From: Acidobacteriota bacterium
GTDB taxonomy: Bacteria > Acidobacteriota > Blastocatellia > RBC074
Length of the DNA stretch: 64,000 bases
Direction: 5' to 3'
Assembly: GCA_016196035.1 (NCBI GenBank)
Contig: JACPYM010000020.1
Coordinates: 62,001 to 126,000, forward strand
This document shows, in pieces, positions 52,972-62,454 of this stretch. Both the position numbers and the translations under genes were made by a program. The notes under the pieces are model-generated. The model searched no databases and was not told the origin of the DNA. It saw only the letters and a program-made list of their open reading frames with translations. The first letter of the stretch is position 1, and each line of letters opens with the position of its first letter.

Positions 52972-54318
52972 TTATTGCCCGTAGCGTTTGAGTTTACGGT
53001 AAAGCGTCGAAAGGTCAATGCCGAGTAATTCCGCCGCGCGCGTCTTGTCATCGTGTTCGCGTTCAAGCGTGTCGAGGATGTAGCGGCGCTCCAATTCCTC
53101 CAGCGTCAGCGTCTGCCCATTCAAATCACGAATCGCCAACGAAGTGGCTTGTATCTTGTGCGGCAGGTGCGCCAGTTCAATGCGTTCGTCACTGAGTGCC
53201 ACGGCGCGTTCGATAGCGTTTTGCAATTCGCGCACGTTGCCGCGCCAGTCGTAGTTAATGAGCGCCTGCAAGGCTGTGTCGCTCAGCGTACGCGTTTGCA
53301 CGCCGAGTTCGCGGGAATACTTGGCGATAAAGTGGCGCGCCAGCAGTGGGATGTCTTCGCGGCGTTCGCGCAAGGATGGCAGCGTGAGGCTGAACACGCT
53401 GATGCGGTAATAGAGATCGTCGCGAAAACGGTGCGCGGCGCTCTCTTCTTCCAGGTTGCGATTGGTGGCCGCGACCAGGCGCGCGTCGAAGGGCACGGGT
53501 TTCGTCGCGCCGAGCGGTAGCACTTCGCGTTCTTGTAGCGCGCGCAGCAGCTTGACCTGCAACGCAGGCGGCATCTCGCCGATTTCATCCAAAAACAGCG
53601 TCCCGCCATCCGCCGCTTTTAGCAGGCCGATCTTGTTCGTATGCGCACCTGTGAATGCGCCTTTGACGTAGCCGAAGAGTTCGGATTCGAGCAAGTTTTC
53701 GGGCAGCGCGCCGCAGTTGATGGCGACGAACGGCCCGTCAGCGCGGGCTGAATTGTAATGCAGCGCGCGGGCGATCAACTCTTTGCCGGTGCCCGATTCG
53801 CCCTGAATCAACACGCTGCCAGGGACGTTGGCGATCTTTTCGATCAGTTTGAAAATCTCGGCCAGCGCGTCCGAACGTCCGATGATTTGCTCAAAGTTGT
53901 ATTTCTGTTTGAGTTCGCGGCGCAGCGAGCGGTTCTCGCGGAACAGTTCGCTTTGCCGCAGCGCATTACGCGCCGCTTGCAGGATGTCTTCGTTGATGAA
54001 GGGTTTGGTGATGTAATCGTAAGCGCCCTTGCGCAAGGCGGCGATGGCAGTTTCGACCGACGAATAAGCCGTGATCATGATGACCAGCGCATCGGGGTCG
54101 AGTTGTTTGATGCGGTCGAGCAGTTCTATGCCATCCATCTGGCCAAGGGTGATGTCGCTGATGGTGAGCGCGGGCGCTTCGGCGGCAAACAATTCCAGCG
54201 CCTGTTCGCCGCTGCTGGCCGTGAGTACGCGATAGCCGGCGTTGCTGAACAGGTCAGCCAGGATGGTGCGCATCAGGTCTTCGTCTTCGGCAATGAGAAT
54301 GGAAGGTTGCTGGTTCAT
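52972..54318 (-). CDS. Sigma-54-dependent response regulator (NtrC family)
   Basis: 448 residues. The receiver domain (1-120) has the phospho-acceptor Asp in TISDITLGQMDG. The AAA+ domain (about 140-380) has Walker A GESGTGKELIAR, the sigma-54 contact loop GAFTGA and Walker B GGTLFLDEIGEMP. The Fis-type helix-turn-helix ends the protein (KTRAAELLGIDLSTLYRKLK). It activates sigma-54 promoters when phosphorylated, very probably by the kinase at 55275-57056. An epimerase gene lies between the two. ATG 54318 is ten bases after the epimerase stop. Confidence 0.93.
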   Translation of the reverse strand: MNQQPSILIAEDEDLMRTILADLFSNAGYRVLTASSGEQALELFAAEAPALTISDITLGQMDGIELLDRIKQLDPDALVIMITAYSSVETAIAALRKGAYDYITKPFINEDILQAARNALRQSELFRENRSLRRELKQKYNFEQIIGRSDALAEIFKLIEKIANVPGSVLIQGESGTGKELIARALHYNSARADGPFVAINCGALPENLLESELFGYVKGAFTGAHTNKIGLLKAADGGTLFLDEIGEMPPALQVKLLRALQEREVLPLGATKPVPFDARLVAATNRNLEEESAAHRFRDDLYYRISVFSLTLPSLRERREDIPLLARHFIAKYSRELGVQTRTLSDTALQALINYDWRGNVRELQNAIERAVALSDERIELAHLPHKIQATSLAIRDLNGQTLTLEELERRYILDTLEREHDDKTRAAELLGIDLSTLYRKLKRYGQ

Positions 54319-54328
54319 CGGGTTGCCA

Positions 54329-55285
54329 TCATCGTGTTACAAGCAGTGGTTCAGACGCGGCGTGATTGACGAGGTCGTGCACCGCTGCAGGCCAATCGGT
54401 AAAGTTGAATTGGAAACCGGATTCTAACAGGCGGCGCGGCACGACGCGGCGACTTTTCAGCAACAGTTCCGTTTCGGTGCGCAGGAAAAATGCGCCCAGT
54501 TCCAGCATCCATTCTGTTGCGGGCAAGCCGATGGGCTGGTGGCAGGTTTGGCGAAACGCGCGCATGAATTCGTGATTGGGCAGCGGATTGGGCGCGGCCA
54601 GATTGAATGCGCCAGACAACTCTTCGTGTTCGAGCAGCCAGACGATGGCGCGGGCGAAATCTGCGCTATGAATCCAACTGACGTATTGCGCGCCGCTGCC
54701 TAAGGTGCCGCCGAGTCCGAAGCGCACCAAGCGCTGAAACGCCTCGAACGGGCCGCCCTGTCCGTCGCCGAAGACGATGGCCGTGCGCAACGCGACTTTG
54801 CGCGTGTGCGGTGTTTGAGCTTCAGCAAAAGCCCGCTCCCACTGCTGACAAACATCCACGGAAAAGCCCGTGCCGATGTCGCCCGTGCTTTCATCCATTG
54901 CGCGGTCGCGGGCGTCGCGGTAAATGGTCGCCGAACTGGCATTGAGCCAGACGCGGGGTGGCTGGGCGCATTGCGCGATGGCTGTGTCAATGGCGGCGGT
55001 CGAACGCAAGCGCGAAGCATAGATCGCGCGCCGATTCGTCGCGTTATAGCGGCAATTGACGCTGCGCCCGGCGAGGTTGATGACGGCGGCGGCGCCTTCC
55101 AGTTCTTTTGCCCAAGCGCCCAATGTTGTGCCGTCCCATACGACTTGCTGCGCGGGGAAAGGGCTTGGTTGCGGCGTGCGCGTCAGCACGACGATTTCAT
55201 AGCCGCGCGCGGTTAGGGATTCCGCCAGAAGGCGCCCCAGGAAGCCGGTGCCGCCGGGGATGACGATGCGTTTGTCAGCTTGCAT
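54329..55285 (-). CDS. TIGR01777 family NAD(P)-binding epimerase-like protein
   Basis: 318 residues of an atypical SDR. The nucleotide motif is IPGGTGFLGRLLAESL near residue 10. INLAGRSVNCRY and LNASSATIYRD follow. The C-terminal DUF1731 segment reads LKSRRVVPRRLLESGFQFNF. No reaction is established for this family (the relative SULA/YfcH is equally uncharacterised). AAGGAG sits eight bases before ATG 55285, and the start overlaps the kinase stop by 11 bases. It is thus embedded between a histidine kinase and its regulator. Confidence 0.88.
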   Translation of the reverse strand: MQADKRIVIPGGTGFLGRLLAESLTARGYEIVVLTRTPQPSPFPAQQVVWDGTTLGAWAKELEGAAAVINLAGRSVNCRYNATNRRAIYASRLRSTAAIDTAIAQCAQPPRVWLNASSATIYRDARDRAMDESTGDIGTGFSVDVCQQWERAFAEAQTPHTRKVALRTAIVFGDGQGGPFEAFQRLVRFGLGGTLGSGAQYVSWIHSADFARAIVWLLEHEELSGAFNLAAPNPLPNHEFMRAFRQTCHQPIGLPATEWMLELGAFFLRTETELLLKSRRVVPRRLLESGFQFNFTDWPAAVHDLVNHAASEPLLVTR

Positions 55286-57056
55286 GACTTGGCTCCTTTT
55301 CAAGCTTGGGGACAAGGGTGGGGAAGGCGAGGGAAAAGACGCTGCCATCCGGTTGCGACACCACGCTGATACGCCCGCCGTGCGCCGTCACGATGCTGTG
55401 ACTCACTGCCAAGCCCAGACCCGTGCCTTGGCCTTTCGGTTTGGTGGAAAAGAACGGATCGAAGATGCGTTCCAGGTTTTCCGTCGGAATGCCGCTACCA
55501 TTGTCAGCAATTTCGGCGCACACCTCGTTGTCATCGCGGCGGCACGTCGTAATGCTGATGCATCCGGCGGATGTACTTTCATCAATCGCATCGCGCGCAT
55601 TGAGCAGCAGATTCAAAAACACTTGCTGCATCCGGTCGGCGTCGAGTTGCAACGGTGGCAGATCACCTGCCAGCGAAGTCGTGACCGTCAGTTGTTTGAA
55701 GCGCTTGTCGAAGCGCGCCAGTTCGAGGCTTTTCAAAATCACCTGATTCAAATCGGTCGGTTTCAGTTCCGGCGCTTTGGGGCGCGCGAAATCCATCAGA
55801 TCGCGCAAGACGCTTGAAATGCGGGTGATTTGCGAGAGGATCAGGCGCAGCGTCTCGCGCTGCTTTTCCTCTGCGGCGCGCGTCAGCAGCGATTGCACCA
55901 GCGAGGAGATCGCAGCGAGCGGGTTGTTGACTTCGTGGGCGACGCCGGTGGCGAGCGCGCCTGCCGTCGCCAGCTTTTCGTTGCGCACCATCATTTGGTT
56001 GATCGCTTTCAGTCGGGCGATGTCGTCGGCCATCTTGCGGCTCATCGCGTTGAAACTGGCCGCCAGCACACCAAGTTCGTCGTTGGAACTTACGGGCGTT
56101 TCAGCGCCGTAATCGCCGCGCGTGACGGCCAGCGCCGTTTCGGTCAATTCGCGCAAGGGGCGCGAGATGATTTTGACGATCAGCAGGATCAGCACCAGTG
56201 TCGGCACCAATCCGGCGATGGTGCTGAAAATCAGGAAGCGCTTCCAGCCTGTGACATCCGCGCCAAAACTCCACAACGCGATGGGCACCTGACATAGAAA
56301 GAAACCGAGCAAGCCCGTCAGTGTTACCGCTAGTGCAACTTTATAAGCCAGCGGAAAGAGACGCAGTTGATCGAGCGTAGTTTGCAGCGAAAACAATTTG
56401 AAATTTGAGATCGCATAAGCATAGATCAAAGAACCTACGACGATAAATAACGATGAAGGTGGCAACAACCGATAAAAGCCCAAGAGCGGCAGCAGGTTCA
56501 CCGCCAGGATCGTGAGCGTGGAAGTTGCGCCTTTCGCTAGCATCACTGCTCCCAGTTGCTGGCCCCACAAGGTGCCGCGATATTGGCGGCGCTTGCGCGC
56601 GAGTTCGGCGAAGCCCACTAGCAACAGGAAAAAGTTGTAGCCGCCAAATACCAACGCCGCTGGTTTCAACGTGATCATGAATTGCCCGGCGCGAAAGCCC
56701 GCGAAATCCCAGAGCAGGTTGGTGAACAGCAGCGGCAAGAGAATCAGCAAGGGCAACGCGAACATCCCTACGCGCCGCCAACGCACCTGTCCGTTCTCTG
56801 GGAAGACATCGGCAAAGATCAACAGCGCATATTGCAGCGCCAAGCCGATGACGAAGCTGCTCGCCGCCCACCAGTGCCCGTTCGTGTCGGCTTCGTGAAA
56901 GCCCCAGAAGGCCAGGTCTTTGACGATCCACAGCACCATCAATCCATTGAAAAACGCGAACGCCCGATTGACGGGGTGATGCGGCGCGGCGACCAGCACA
57001 TAAAAGCCGAGCGCGATGGTGATGAAGAGGGATAGCAGCAGCGTGACGGTTAGCAT
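55275..57056 (-). CDS. Membrane histidine kinase with N-terminal 7TM-type sensor and HAMP domain
   Basis: 593 residues. About eight N-terminal hydrophobic helices (to residue 245) form a 7TM-type sensor. A further helix pair (245-310) leads into a HAMP region ([20 protein letters not shown]). HisKA carries the phospho-His in [16 protein letters not shown]. HATPase_c has [37 protein letters not shown]. The nitrogen-type kinase core fits the NtrC-type regulator two genes downstream. ATG 57056 ([11 protein letters not shown]) is preferred over a longer frame that runs into the DCC-family gene; its ribosome site is weak. The signal is unknown. Confidence 0.9.
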   Translation of the reverse strand: MLTVTLLLSLFITIALGFYVLVAAPHHPVNRAFAFFNGLMVLWIVKDLAFWGFHEADTNGHWWAASSFVIGLALQYALLIFADVFPENGQVRWRRVGMFALPLLILLPLLFTNLLWDFAGFRAGQFMITLKPAALVFGGYNFFLLLVGFAELARKRRQYRGTLWGQQLGAVMLAKGATSTLTILAVNLLPLLGFYRLLPPSSLFIVVGSLIYAYAISNFKLFSLQTTLDQLRLFPLAYKVALAVTLTGLLGFFLCQVPIALWSFGADVTGWKRFLIFSTIAGLVPTLVLILLIVKIISRPLRELTETALAVTRGDYGAETPVSSNDELGVLAASFNAMSRKMADDIARLKAINQMMVRNEKLATAGALATGVAHEVNNPLAAISSLVQSLLTRAAEEKQRETLRLILSQITRISSVLRDLMDFARPKAPELKPTDLNQVILKSLELARFDKRFKQLTVTTSLAGDLPPLQLDADRMQQVFLNLLLNARDAIDESTSAGCISITTCRRDDNEVCAEIADNGSGIPTENLERIFDPFFSTKPKGQGTGLGLAVSHSIVTAHGGRISVVSQPDGSVFSLAFPTLVPKLEKEPSHAS

Positions 57057-57139
57057 CGGCTGGAATGATACCAAAGGCAGCGCGCCAACGAATAACAAGG
57101 CTGACCGTCGTCGCAGCTTTTGTTCACATGCTGTTTGCT

Positions 57140-57508
57140 TCAATGCGGTAAAAAGCTGACGTACCGCGCCAGCTTTCCCCGTTTGCTCGACACACGTGCA
57201 ATGGCGCGGCGCGCGAGCGGCATCAGTTCCGGCGTCGCCAGGCGCAATGACCAGAGGCGATATTCGCGCAAGGCCCACAAACACATCAGCCAGACTTTGG
57301 CATCACGGTACACTTCGCCCGCGCTGGTGATGACGTGCAATTCGCGCAAGCTGCGCTCGTGATCCAATTGCGGAAAGCGGGCGCGCGCTTCCGCGGAATT
57401 GGCGGCGACGAAATCAAGTTGCACATATTTCGGTTGCCGCAGCAGCCATTCGCGGATGCGGCAGCATAGATTGCAACGTTCGTCATAAAGCACGGTGAGT
57501 TGGCGCAT
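57140..57508 (-). CDS. DCC-family (DUF393) thiol-disulfide oxidoreductase-like protein
   Basis: 122 residues. It opens LTVLYDERCNLCCRIREWLL, the DxxCxxC motif that names the family, followed by a thioredoxin-like pattern (VQLDFVAANS, LHVITSAGEVYRDAKVWLMC). A redox role is inferred from the motif; no substrate is known. ATG 57508 follows AAGGAGAATCC. It is preceded by a small membrane-protein gene after 22 bases and followed by the histidine kinase, all on one strand. Confidence 0.85.
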   Translation of the reverse strand: MRQLTVLYDERCNLCCRIREWLLRQPKYVQLDFVAANSAEARARFPQLDHERSLRELHVITSAGEVYRDAKVWLMCLWALREYRLWSLRLATPELMPLARRAIARVSSKRGKLARYVSFLPH

Positions 57509-57530
57509 GGATTCTCCTTTGCTGTAACGG

Positions 57531-57968
57531 TTAGCGCCCATTGCCGGCTTGATAAGCGAACGCTGGCTGCGGTTCGCGCACAATCGTGCAGCCATCCGGC
57601 AGGACGGGCGGCGGCGCATCTGGCAAGAGCGCGCGTTGGCGCAGGCGGTTGAAGATCAGCAGATTGCCGAAATGCATCGCGCCCAGCACCAACAGGACGA
57701 TGCCGATCTTAGAAGAAAGTTCTTCGATGGCCGCGCGGGTGTTGGCGACGTCAATACCGATTTTCAGCGCCAGTGAGATATAGCCGAAGTTGATCAGATA
57801 GAAACCGACGATCAACAGGTGATTGACCGAATCGGCCAGCGCTTCGTTGCCGTGGAAGACATCTACCAAAAAGACACGGCCATTTTTGTGCAGCGTCTGC
57901 GCGACCCAGACGGTGAGCGCGATGCTGATGACCAGATAAGCCAAGTAAGTGATGACAACCATATCCAT
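57531..57968 (-). CDS. Small membrane protein, function unknown
   Basis: 145 residues with three hydrophobic segments (about 4-22 VVITYLAYLVISIALTVWV, 48-68 LLIVGFYLINFGYISLAL, 85-105 IGIVLLVLGAMHFGNLLIF). A polar, Pro-rich tail follows (LLPDAPPPVLPDGCTIVREP). I do not recognise a characterised family. AAGGAG precedes ATG 57968 at five bases. It begins the run that continues with the DCC-family protein, kinase, epimerase and regulator, and might act in the same membrane-sensing task. Confidence 0.75.
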   Translation of the reverse strand: MDMVVITYLAYLVISIALTVWVAQTLHKNGRVFLVDVFHGNEALADSVNHLLIVGFYLINFGYISLALKIGIDVANTRAAIEELSSKIGIVLLVLGAMHFGNLLIFNRLRQRALLPDAPPPVLPDGCTIVREPQPAFAYQAGNGR

Positions 57969-58303
57969 AACGACTCCTTTTCGTTTGCCGCTGTTGACGC
58001 GCACAGCGTCACGCGGTGAACCCTGTCTTGCGATTTGTTGCGGCTTTGCGCTTTGCAAAGCCGCGTTTCTGCTTCATAGAGCAGGGCATTGGGCGTGCCA
58101 GCACAGGCGAAAGGCGTCCCGCAATGCCGAATGCAGCGCGGCTAAATCGTTGCAAGGAGGCGTGCTCTTTGAATTTGAAAAAAGTTGGTTGGCGGTTGCG
58201 TGGCTGAGACCGAGTGATCAATTGCAAGTCAAAGGCTGGCGAAATGCGACTTGCCAGAAAGCGAGTGGCAAAATGCGAGAGGTCGTGCGAGGCGCGACAA
58301 AAA
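57969..58303. other. 335-bp gap with one hairpin
   Basis: No credible gene. GCGGCTTTG (58040-58048) pairs with 58056-58064 around seven bases; T-rich sequence follows on the plus strand, although no plus-strand gene ends here. The gap must contain the promoter for the minus-strand run starting at 57968 and the end of the ybbP transcript; I cannot point to exact boxes. Confidence 0.5.
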
Positions 58304-60859
58304 TCATTCCGACCGCAAAATCCCCAGCGGCTTTTTCACCAGCACGTCCCAACTCGACACCACGCCGACCGCCATCACCAAGACCAGCGCCAGCGCCACG
58401 CCCAGCAAATTGACCGACGGCACAAAGCGCCACGTGATTTCCAACCCGTACTTGCTGACCGCCCAAGTCAACGCAATCGCGGCGGAAGAGCCAAGCGCGC
58501 CCGCCAGCAAACCGAGCACGCCGTATTCGACCAGCAGCGTCGCCACGATCAGCTTGCGCTTGGCTCCCAGCGTTTTGAGAATCGCCGATTCATACAAGCG
58601 ATGGAATTTGGTCATGGCAATCGAGCCGACCAGGATGAGCAGGCCGCTCAAGAAGACGAAGCCACCGACGAACGTGACAGCCAGCGAGACGTTGCCGACG
58701 ATGCCGCGCGCGACTTCGATGATGTCGTATACATCAATGACTGAAACATTGGGGAAACGGTCTACGAGATCGCGTTGGAATTGGGCGCGTTCTACACCGG
58801 GTTTGGGGCCTTTGAGCGCGCTGACATACATCGTCGGCGCGTTGTCGAGCGGGCCGGGGCGGAAGACGACCAGGAAGCCGGTGCGGGCGTTGCGCCAGTC
58901 TACGCGGCGTATGTTGGTGACGCGAGCGGTGATCTGTTTGCCCAGAATGTCAAAGGTCACATGGTCATTCAGGTTCAAGCCGAGTTCCTTGTGCAGCAAC
59001 TCTTCGATGGAAATTTCGGCTTCACTGCCGGGCGTTGAATCCCAGAACCGGCCGGCGATGATGGTTTCGCTGGCATCGAGTTGCGGGCGATAGGTCAGCA
59101 CGTATTCGCGCCCCAACAGGCCGCGATTGTCGCTGACGGCAGCACGGTCGGGATTCACCTCGCGCCCGTTGATCTGGGCGATGCGCGAGCGAATGGTGGG
59201 AATCAGCGGCGGCGCTTCGCCGGTGGCTTGCTTGATAAATGCGCCCAGGCCGCCGAGTTGGTCGCGCTGGATGTCCACCAGATATAAATCGGCGCGCGCG
59301 TTGTTGTTGAGGTCAACGTTGAATTCGTCGAGCAGATTGACTTGCAACAGGCGCACGGCGACGACGAAAAAGACGCCGAGGCCGACTGCCAGCAGGATGA
59401 TGCGCGTCTGGTTGCCGGGGCGATACAGGCTGTTGACGCCTTGCCGCAACGCAAACGAAGGCAGATGGCGCAAGCCGCGCAGCCCGCGCATCAGCAGCCA
59501 CGCCGCCAGATTCAACACCAGTGTCATGGCCGCCAGTCCGGCCAGAAAGAGCGCGCCGATTTTCAGCGAACCGGCTTGCCAACCAGCCAGGGCCAGCAAC
59601 CCGGCGGCGACCAACGCACTGACAATGATGCGCATGGGGTCACGCCACCAACTGAGGTGGCCTTCTTCCAGCCCCGCGCCGCTGCGCAAAACGAGGATGG
59701 GTTTGATCCGGCGAATTTCCAGCAGCGGCACCAGCGAAAACAGCAGCGAGATCAACAACCCAATGCCCAACCCTTGCCAGACCGCCGACCACGTCAGGTT
59801 GAATTCAATATCGAGCGGCAGCTTCGTCGCTGGGCCGCCAAAGTAGTACGGCAACGCCAGCAGCGTCAGTTTCGCCAGCGCCAAACCAAGCAGGCTGCCG
59901 AACAAACCGAGCAGCAGTACTTGCAGCAAGTAGGCCGCCAGCACGCGCCGGTTGTTGCTGCCCAGCGTTTTGAGGATGGCGATAGTTTTCATCTTTTGGT
60001 TGATGAAGACGCGCGTGACGCTGGAAATGCCGATGCCGCCCAGCACCAGGATGACCAGGCCGATCAAGCTCAAGAAGTCTTCGACCTGCGTCAACGAATT
60101 GCTCAGGCGGTCTTGCGAGTAACGGTACGAACGCACGCTGACGAGCGGCTGGTTTTGAAAGGCAAGTTTGAGTTGCGCGCTCAGGTCGCCGGCGAAACCG
60201 TCGCGGGTTTTGAAGAGCACGCGATAACGCGCGCGGCTGCCGAAACCCAGCAACCCGACATTCGCCGCGTCGGCGTAATCAATCAACACGCGCGGGCCGA
60301 AGCTGAAGGCGTTGAGCGTATTGCCCGGCTCCTTTTCGATGACGCCGCGAATCGTGAACGGTTGATCGTTGATCAGAATTTGATCGCCGACGTTCAAGTT
60401 GAAGGAGGTCAGCACGGCCTGCCGCACCAGCGCGCCGCGTCCTTTGAGCAAGTCGTGCGAATACGGTGTGCCGCTGTTGAGCGCCAGTTGGCCGTAAAAA
60501 GGGAACTGTGCTTGCACGGCTTTTAGCTCGACCATCTTGGGCACGGCGGTTTGATCCTTGACCGGGCGAATCATCGTCGCGGTTTCAAGCATCTGGGTGT
60601 GGTCGGTGACAAACGGCAGGCCGTAAAAGCGCTTGAGAATCTGTTGCGACTTTTCATCAAAAGGCGCATTGGCGGCAACCTGCACGTCGGCGGTGAGCAA
60701 CGCGCGCGACTCTTTGTTCACCGAAGCTTTCAGGTTTTGCAGCAACGAACGCAACGCCACAATGGAGCCGGTGCCGATGGCGATGCAGAGGAAAAAGAAA
60801 ATCAGGCGCTGCCAGGACGAGCGCATTTCACGGCGGGCGAGATTAAGGATGAAGCTCAT
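58304..60859 (-). CDS. ybbP: FtsX/YbbP-type ABC transporter permease
   Basis: 851 residues in the large two-FtsX-domain layout. It has an N-terminal helix (LIFFFLCIAIGTGSIVAL) and a periplasmic MacB-like domain (about 45-250). Helices surround a first FtsX domain (about 260-400), a second set of central helices is followed by another periplasmic domain (about 500-720), and the protein ends with a second FtsX domain. SVTRVFINQKMKTIAILKTL and TKFHRLYESAILKTLGAKRK are the cytoplasmic coupling helices of the two domains. The family exports or extracts envelope lipids or lipoproteins. The ATG overlaps the ATPase stop as ATGA. Confidence 0.9.
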   Translation of the reverse strand: MSFILNLARREMRSSWQRLIFFFLCIAIGTGSIVALRSLLQNLKASVNKESRALLTADVQVAANAPFDEKSQQILKRFYGLPFVTDHTQMLETATMIRPVKDQTAVPKMVELKAVQAQFPFYGQLALNSGTPYSHDLLKGRGALVRQAVLTSFNLNVGDQILINDQPFTIRGVIEKEPGNTLNAFSFGPRVLIDYADAANVGLLGFGSRARYRVLFKTRDGFAGDLSAQLKLAFQNQPLVSVRSYRYSQDRLSNSLTQVEDFLSLIGLVILVLGGIGISSVTRVFINQKMKTIAILKTLGSNNRRVLAAYLLQVLLLGLFGSLLGLALAKLTLLALPYYFGGPATKLPLDIEFNLTWSAVWQGLGIGLLISLLFSLVPLLEIRRIKPILVLRSGAGLEEGHLSWWRDPMRIIVSALVAAGLLALAGWQAGSLKIGALFLAGLAAMTLVLNLAAWLLMRGLRGLRHLPSFALRQGVNSLYRPGNQTRIILLAVGLGVFFVVAVRLLQVNLLDEFNVDLNNNARADLYLVDIQRDQLGGLGAFIKQATGEAPPLIPTIRSRIAQINGREVNPDRAAVSDNRGLLGREYVLTYRPQLDASETIIAGRFWDSTPGSEAEISIEELLHKELGLNLNDHVTFDILGKQITARVTNIRRVDWRNARTGFLVVFRPGPLDNAPTMYVSALKGPKPGVERAQFQRDLVDRFPNVSVIDVYDIIEVARGIVGNVSLAVTFVGGFVFLSGLLILVGSIAMTKFHRLYESAILKTLGAKRKLIVATLLVEYGVLGLLAGALGSSAAIALTWAVSKYGLEITWRFVPSVNLLGVALALVLVMAVGVVSSWDVLVKKPLGILRSE

Positions 60860-61566
60860 CGCATGGCCTCCGCAGCCAACTGCCTGGATTGGGCCTGATT
60901 CAACACGTCTTCGACAACCCGGCCATCACGCAACGAAATCTTGCGATCCGCCAAATCCGCCAACTGATGATCGTGCGTGACCAGCAACAGCGTCGTGCCG
61001 CGTTCGCGGTTCAGATTCAGCAGCAAATCAAAAATGTGCGTGCCGTTGCGCGTGTCGAGATTGCCGGTCGGTTCGTCGGCCAGCAGGATTTGCGGTTCGT
61101 TGGCGAAGGCGCGCGCGATGGCGATGCGCTGCTGTTCGCCGCCCGAAAGTTGCGATGGGTAATGATGCCCGCGCTCGTGCAAGCCGACTTCGTCCAGCAA
61201 GGCTTGCGCGCGTTTGGCCGCGCCGGGCAGGCCCATGATTTCGAGCGGCACCAGCACGTTTTCATACGCCGTCAGCGAGGGGATCAGATGGAACGATTGA
61301 AAGACGAAGCCAACGTATTGGCCGCGAAATTCGGCCAACTGGTCTTCGGTCATCTGCGTGATGTTCTGGCCGTTCAGTTCGATTTCGCCAGAGGTCGGGG
61401 CATCAAGCCCGGCGATCAACCCCAGCAGCGTAGATTTGCCGCTGCCCGATGGCCCGACGACCGAGACGAATTGGCCGCGCGGGATGTGCAGGTCGAGGGC
61501 GTGCAGGATGGTGAGTTGCTCGCTGCCGCTTTGGACAGTTTTGGAAACGTTGGTTAATCGAATCAT
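60856..61566 (-). CDS. ybbA: ABC transporter ATP-binding protein (YbbA/LolD-type)
   Basis: 236 residues. Walker A is [12 protein letters not shown] near residue 40. The Q-loop is [20 protein letters not shown], the signature [15 protein letters not shown], Walker [13 protein letters not shown] and the switch His [10 protein letters not shown]. It powers the adjacent FtsX-type permease. The start at ATG 61566 ([11 protein letters not shown]) gives the standard length; a longer frame to 62373 runs antisense through the tesA-like gene and is rejected. It is divergent from the tesA-like gene, the same arrangement as ybbA-ybbP and tesA in E. coli. Confidence 0.93.
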   Translation of the reverse strand: MIRLTNVSKTVQSGSEQLTILHALDLHIPRGQFVSVVGPSGSGKSTLLGLIAGLDAPTSGEIELNGQNITQMTEDQLAEFRGQYVGFVFQSFHLIPSLTAYENVLVPLEIMGLPGAAKRAQALLDEVGLHERGHHYPSQLSGGEQQRIAIARAFANEPQILLADEPTGNLDTRNGTHIFDLLLNLNRERGTTLLLVTHDHQLADLADRKISLRDGRVVEDVLNQAQSRQLAAEAMR

Positions 61567-61603
61567 AGTGGTTGCTGGTCGCTGGTCAGTGGTGGAGGGT
61601 CGG

Positions 61604-61634
61604 TTGTCAATGTCCGATGATTGTTGACTATAAT
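61604..61634 (+). promoter_or_regulatory. Candidate promoter for the tesA-like gene
   Basis: An exact TATAAT at 61629-61634 follows TTGTCA at 61604-61609 with a 19-base spacer, longer than ideal. An 11-bp inverted repeat (TGGTCAGTGGT at 61583-61593 with 61684-61694) brackets it and could be an operator shared with divergent ybbA. Confidence 0.45.
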
Positions 61635-61710
61635 TCGCCAGCGCCTGGCGGTTGAGCGAATAAACGCTGAACACTGAGCACTGACCACTGACCACGAACG
61701 AATTTGCAAT

Positions 61711-62454
61711 ATGCCCTGTCGTAAATCTGAATTCAAATCGCACCTTTCTCTGGCGGGAGTTTTCCTGCTGCTGGCGTTGGCGGTTGGCTTGAGCGGCTGT
61801 CAGACAACGCCGTCGGCTACCAAAGTCGCTGAACCCGGCGCACCGGCTGTAGCGGTTGCACCGCTGCCCGCTGAGAAAGGCAAAGACAAAGACGCGCGCC
61901 CCGTCATCGTGGCGTTCGGCGATAGCCTGACCGCTGGGTATGGTCTGGCCGAAGCGGAGAGTTACACCGCTTTGTTGCAACAGCGGCTGGACGCAGCAGG
62001 CTATCAATTTCGCGTCGTGAACGCGGGCGTGTCGGGCGATACCTCGGCGGGCGGCGCGCGGCGGTTGGAATGGTCGTTGGAAGGCGACGTGCGCTACCTG
62101 ATTCTGGAACTCGGCGGCAACGATGGCTTGCGCGGCTTGCCCGTCGCTGAACTGAAAAAGAACCTCGCCCAAATTATCGAAGCGGCCCAACGGCGCAAGA
62201 TCATGGTGATCCTGGCCGGGATGGAAGCGCCGCCGAATCTGGGCGCGGCTTATGCGAATTCGTTCCGGCAGGTCTATCGCGAGTTGGCGCGGCAATACAG
62301 CGTGCTGCTGATTCCATTTGTGCTGGCAGGCGTGGGCGGCGACTCGGCGCTGAATCAGCCGGATGGCATTCATCCGAATGCGGCGGGCGAAAAGGTGTTT
62401 ACCGAAAATGTGTGGCGAGCGTTAGCGCCGGTGCTGGCAAAGGGAAAACCTTAG
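61711..62454 (+). CDS. tesA: SGNH/GDSL esterase, TesA-like lipoprotein
   Basis: 247 residues. The lipoprotein signal ends VGLSGC (Cys near residue 30). An Ala/Pro-rich linker leads to the SGNH domain. Block I is VAFGDSLTAGYGL (catalytic Ser), block II AGVSGDTSAGG, block III GGND and block V DGIHPN (Asp and His). Relatives are arylesterase/thioesterase I/lysophospholipase enzymes of the periplasm. It is divergent from ybbA-ybbP as in E. coli. The stop codon TAG is the first three bases of a family A repeat. Confidence 0.92.
   Translation: MPCRKSEFKSHLSLAGVFLLLALAVGLSGCQTTPSATKVAEPGAPAVAVAPLPAEKGKDKDARPVIVAFGDSLTAGYGLAEAESYTALLQQRLDAAGYQFRVVNAGVSGDTSAGGARRLEWSLEGDVRYLILELGGNDGLRGLPVAELKKNLAQIIEAAQRRKIMVILAGMEAPPNLGAAYANSFRQVYRELARQYSVLLIPFVLAGVGGDSALNQPDGIHPNAAGEKVFTENVWRALAPVLAKGKP

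Noticed and set aside
61567-62373. N-terminal extension of the ybbA frame
   Set aside because: It would run antisense through most of the tesA-like gene; the ATPase family starts at [11 protein letters not shown].
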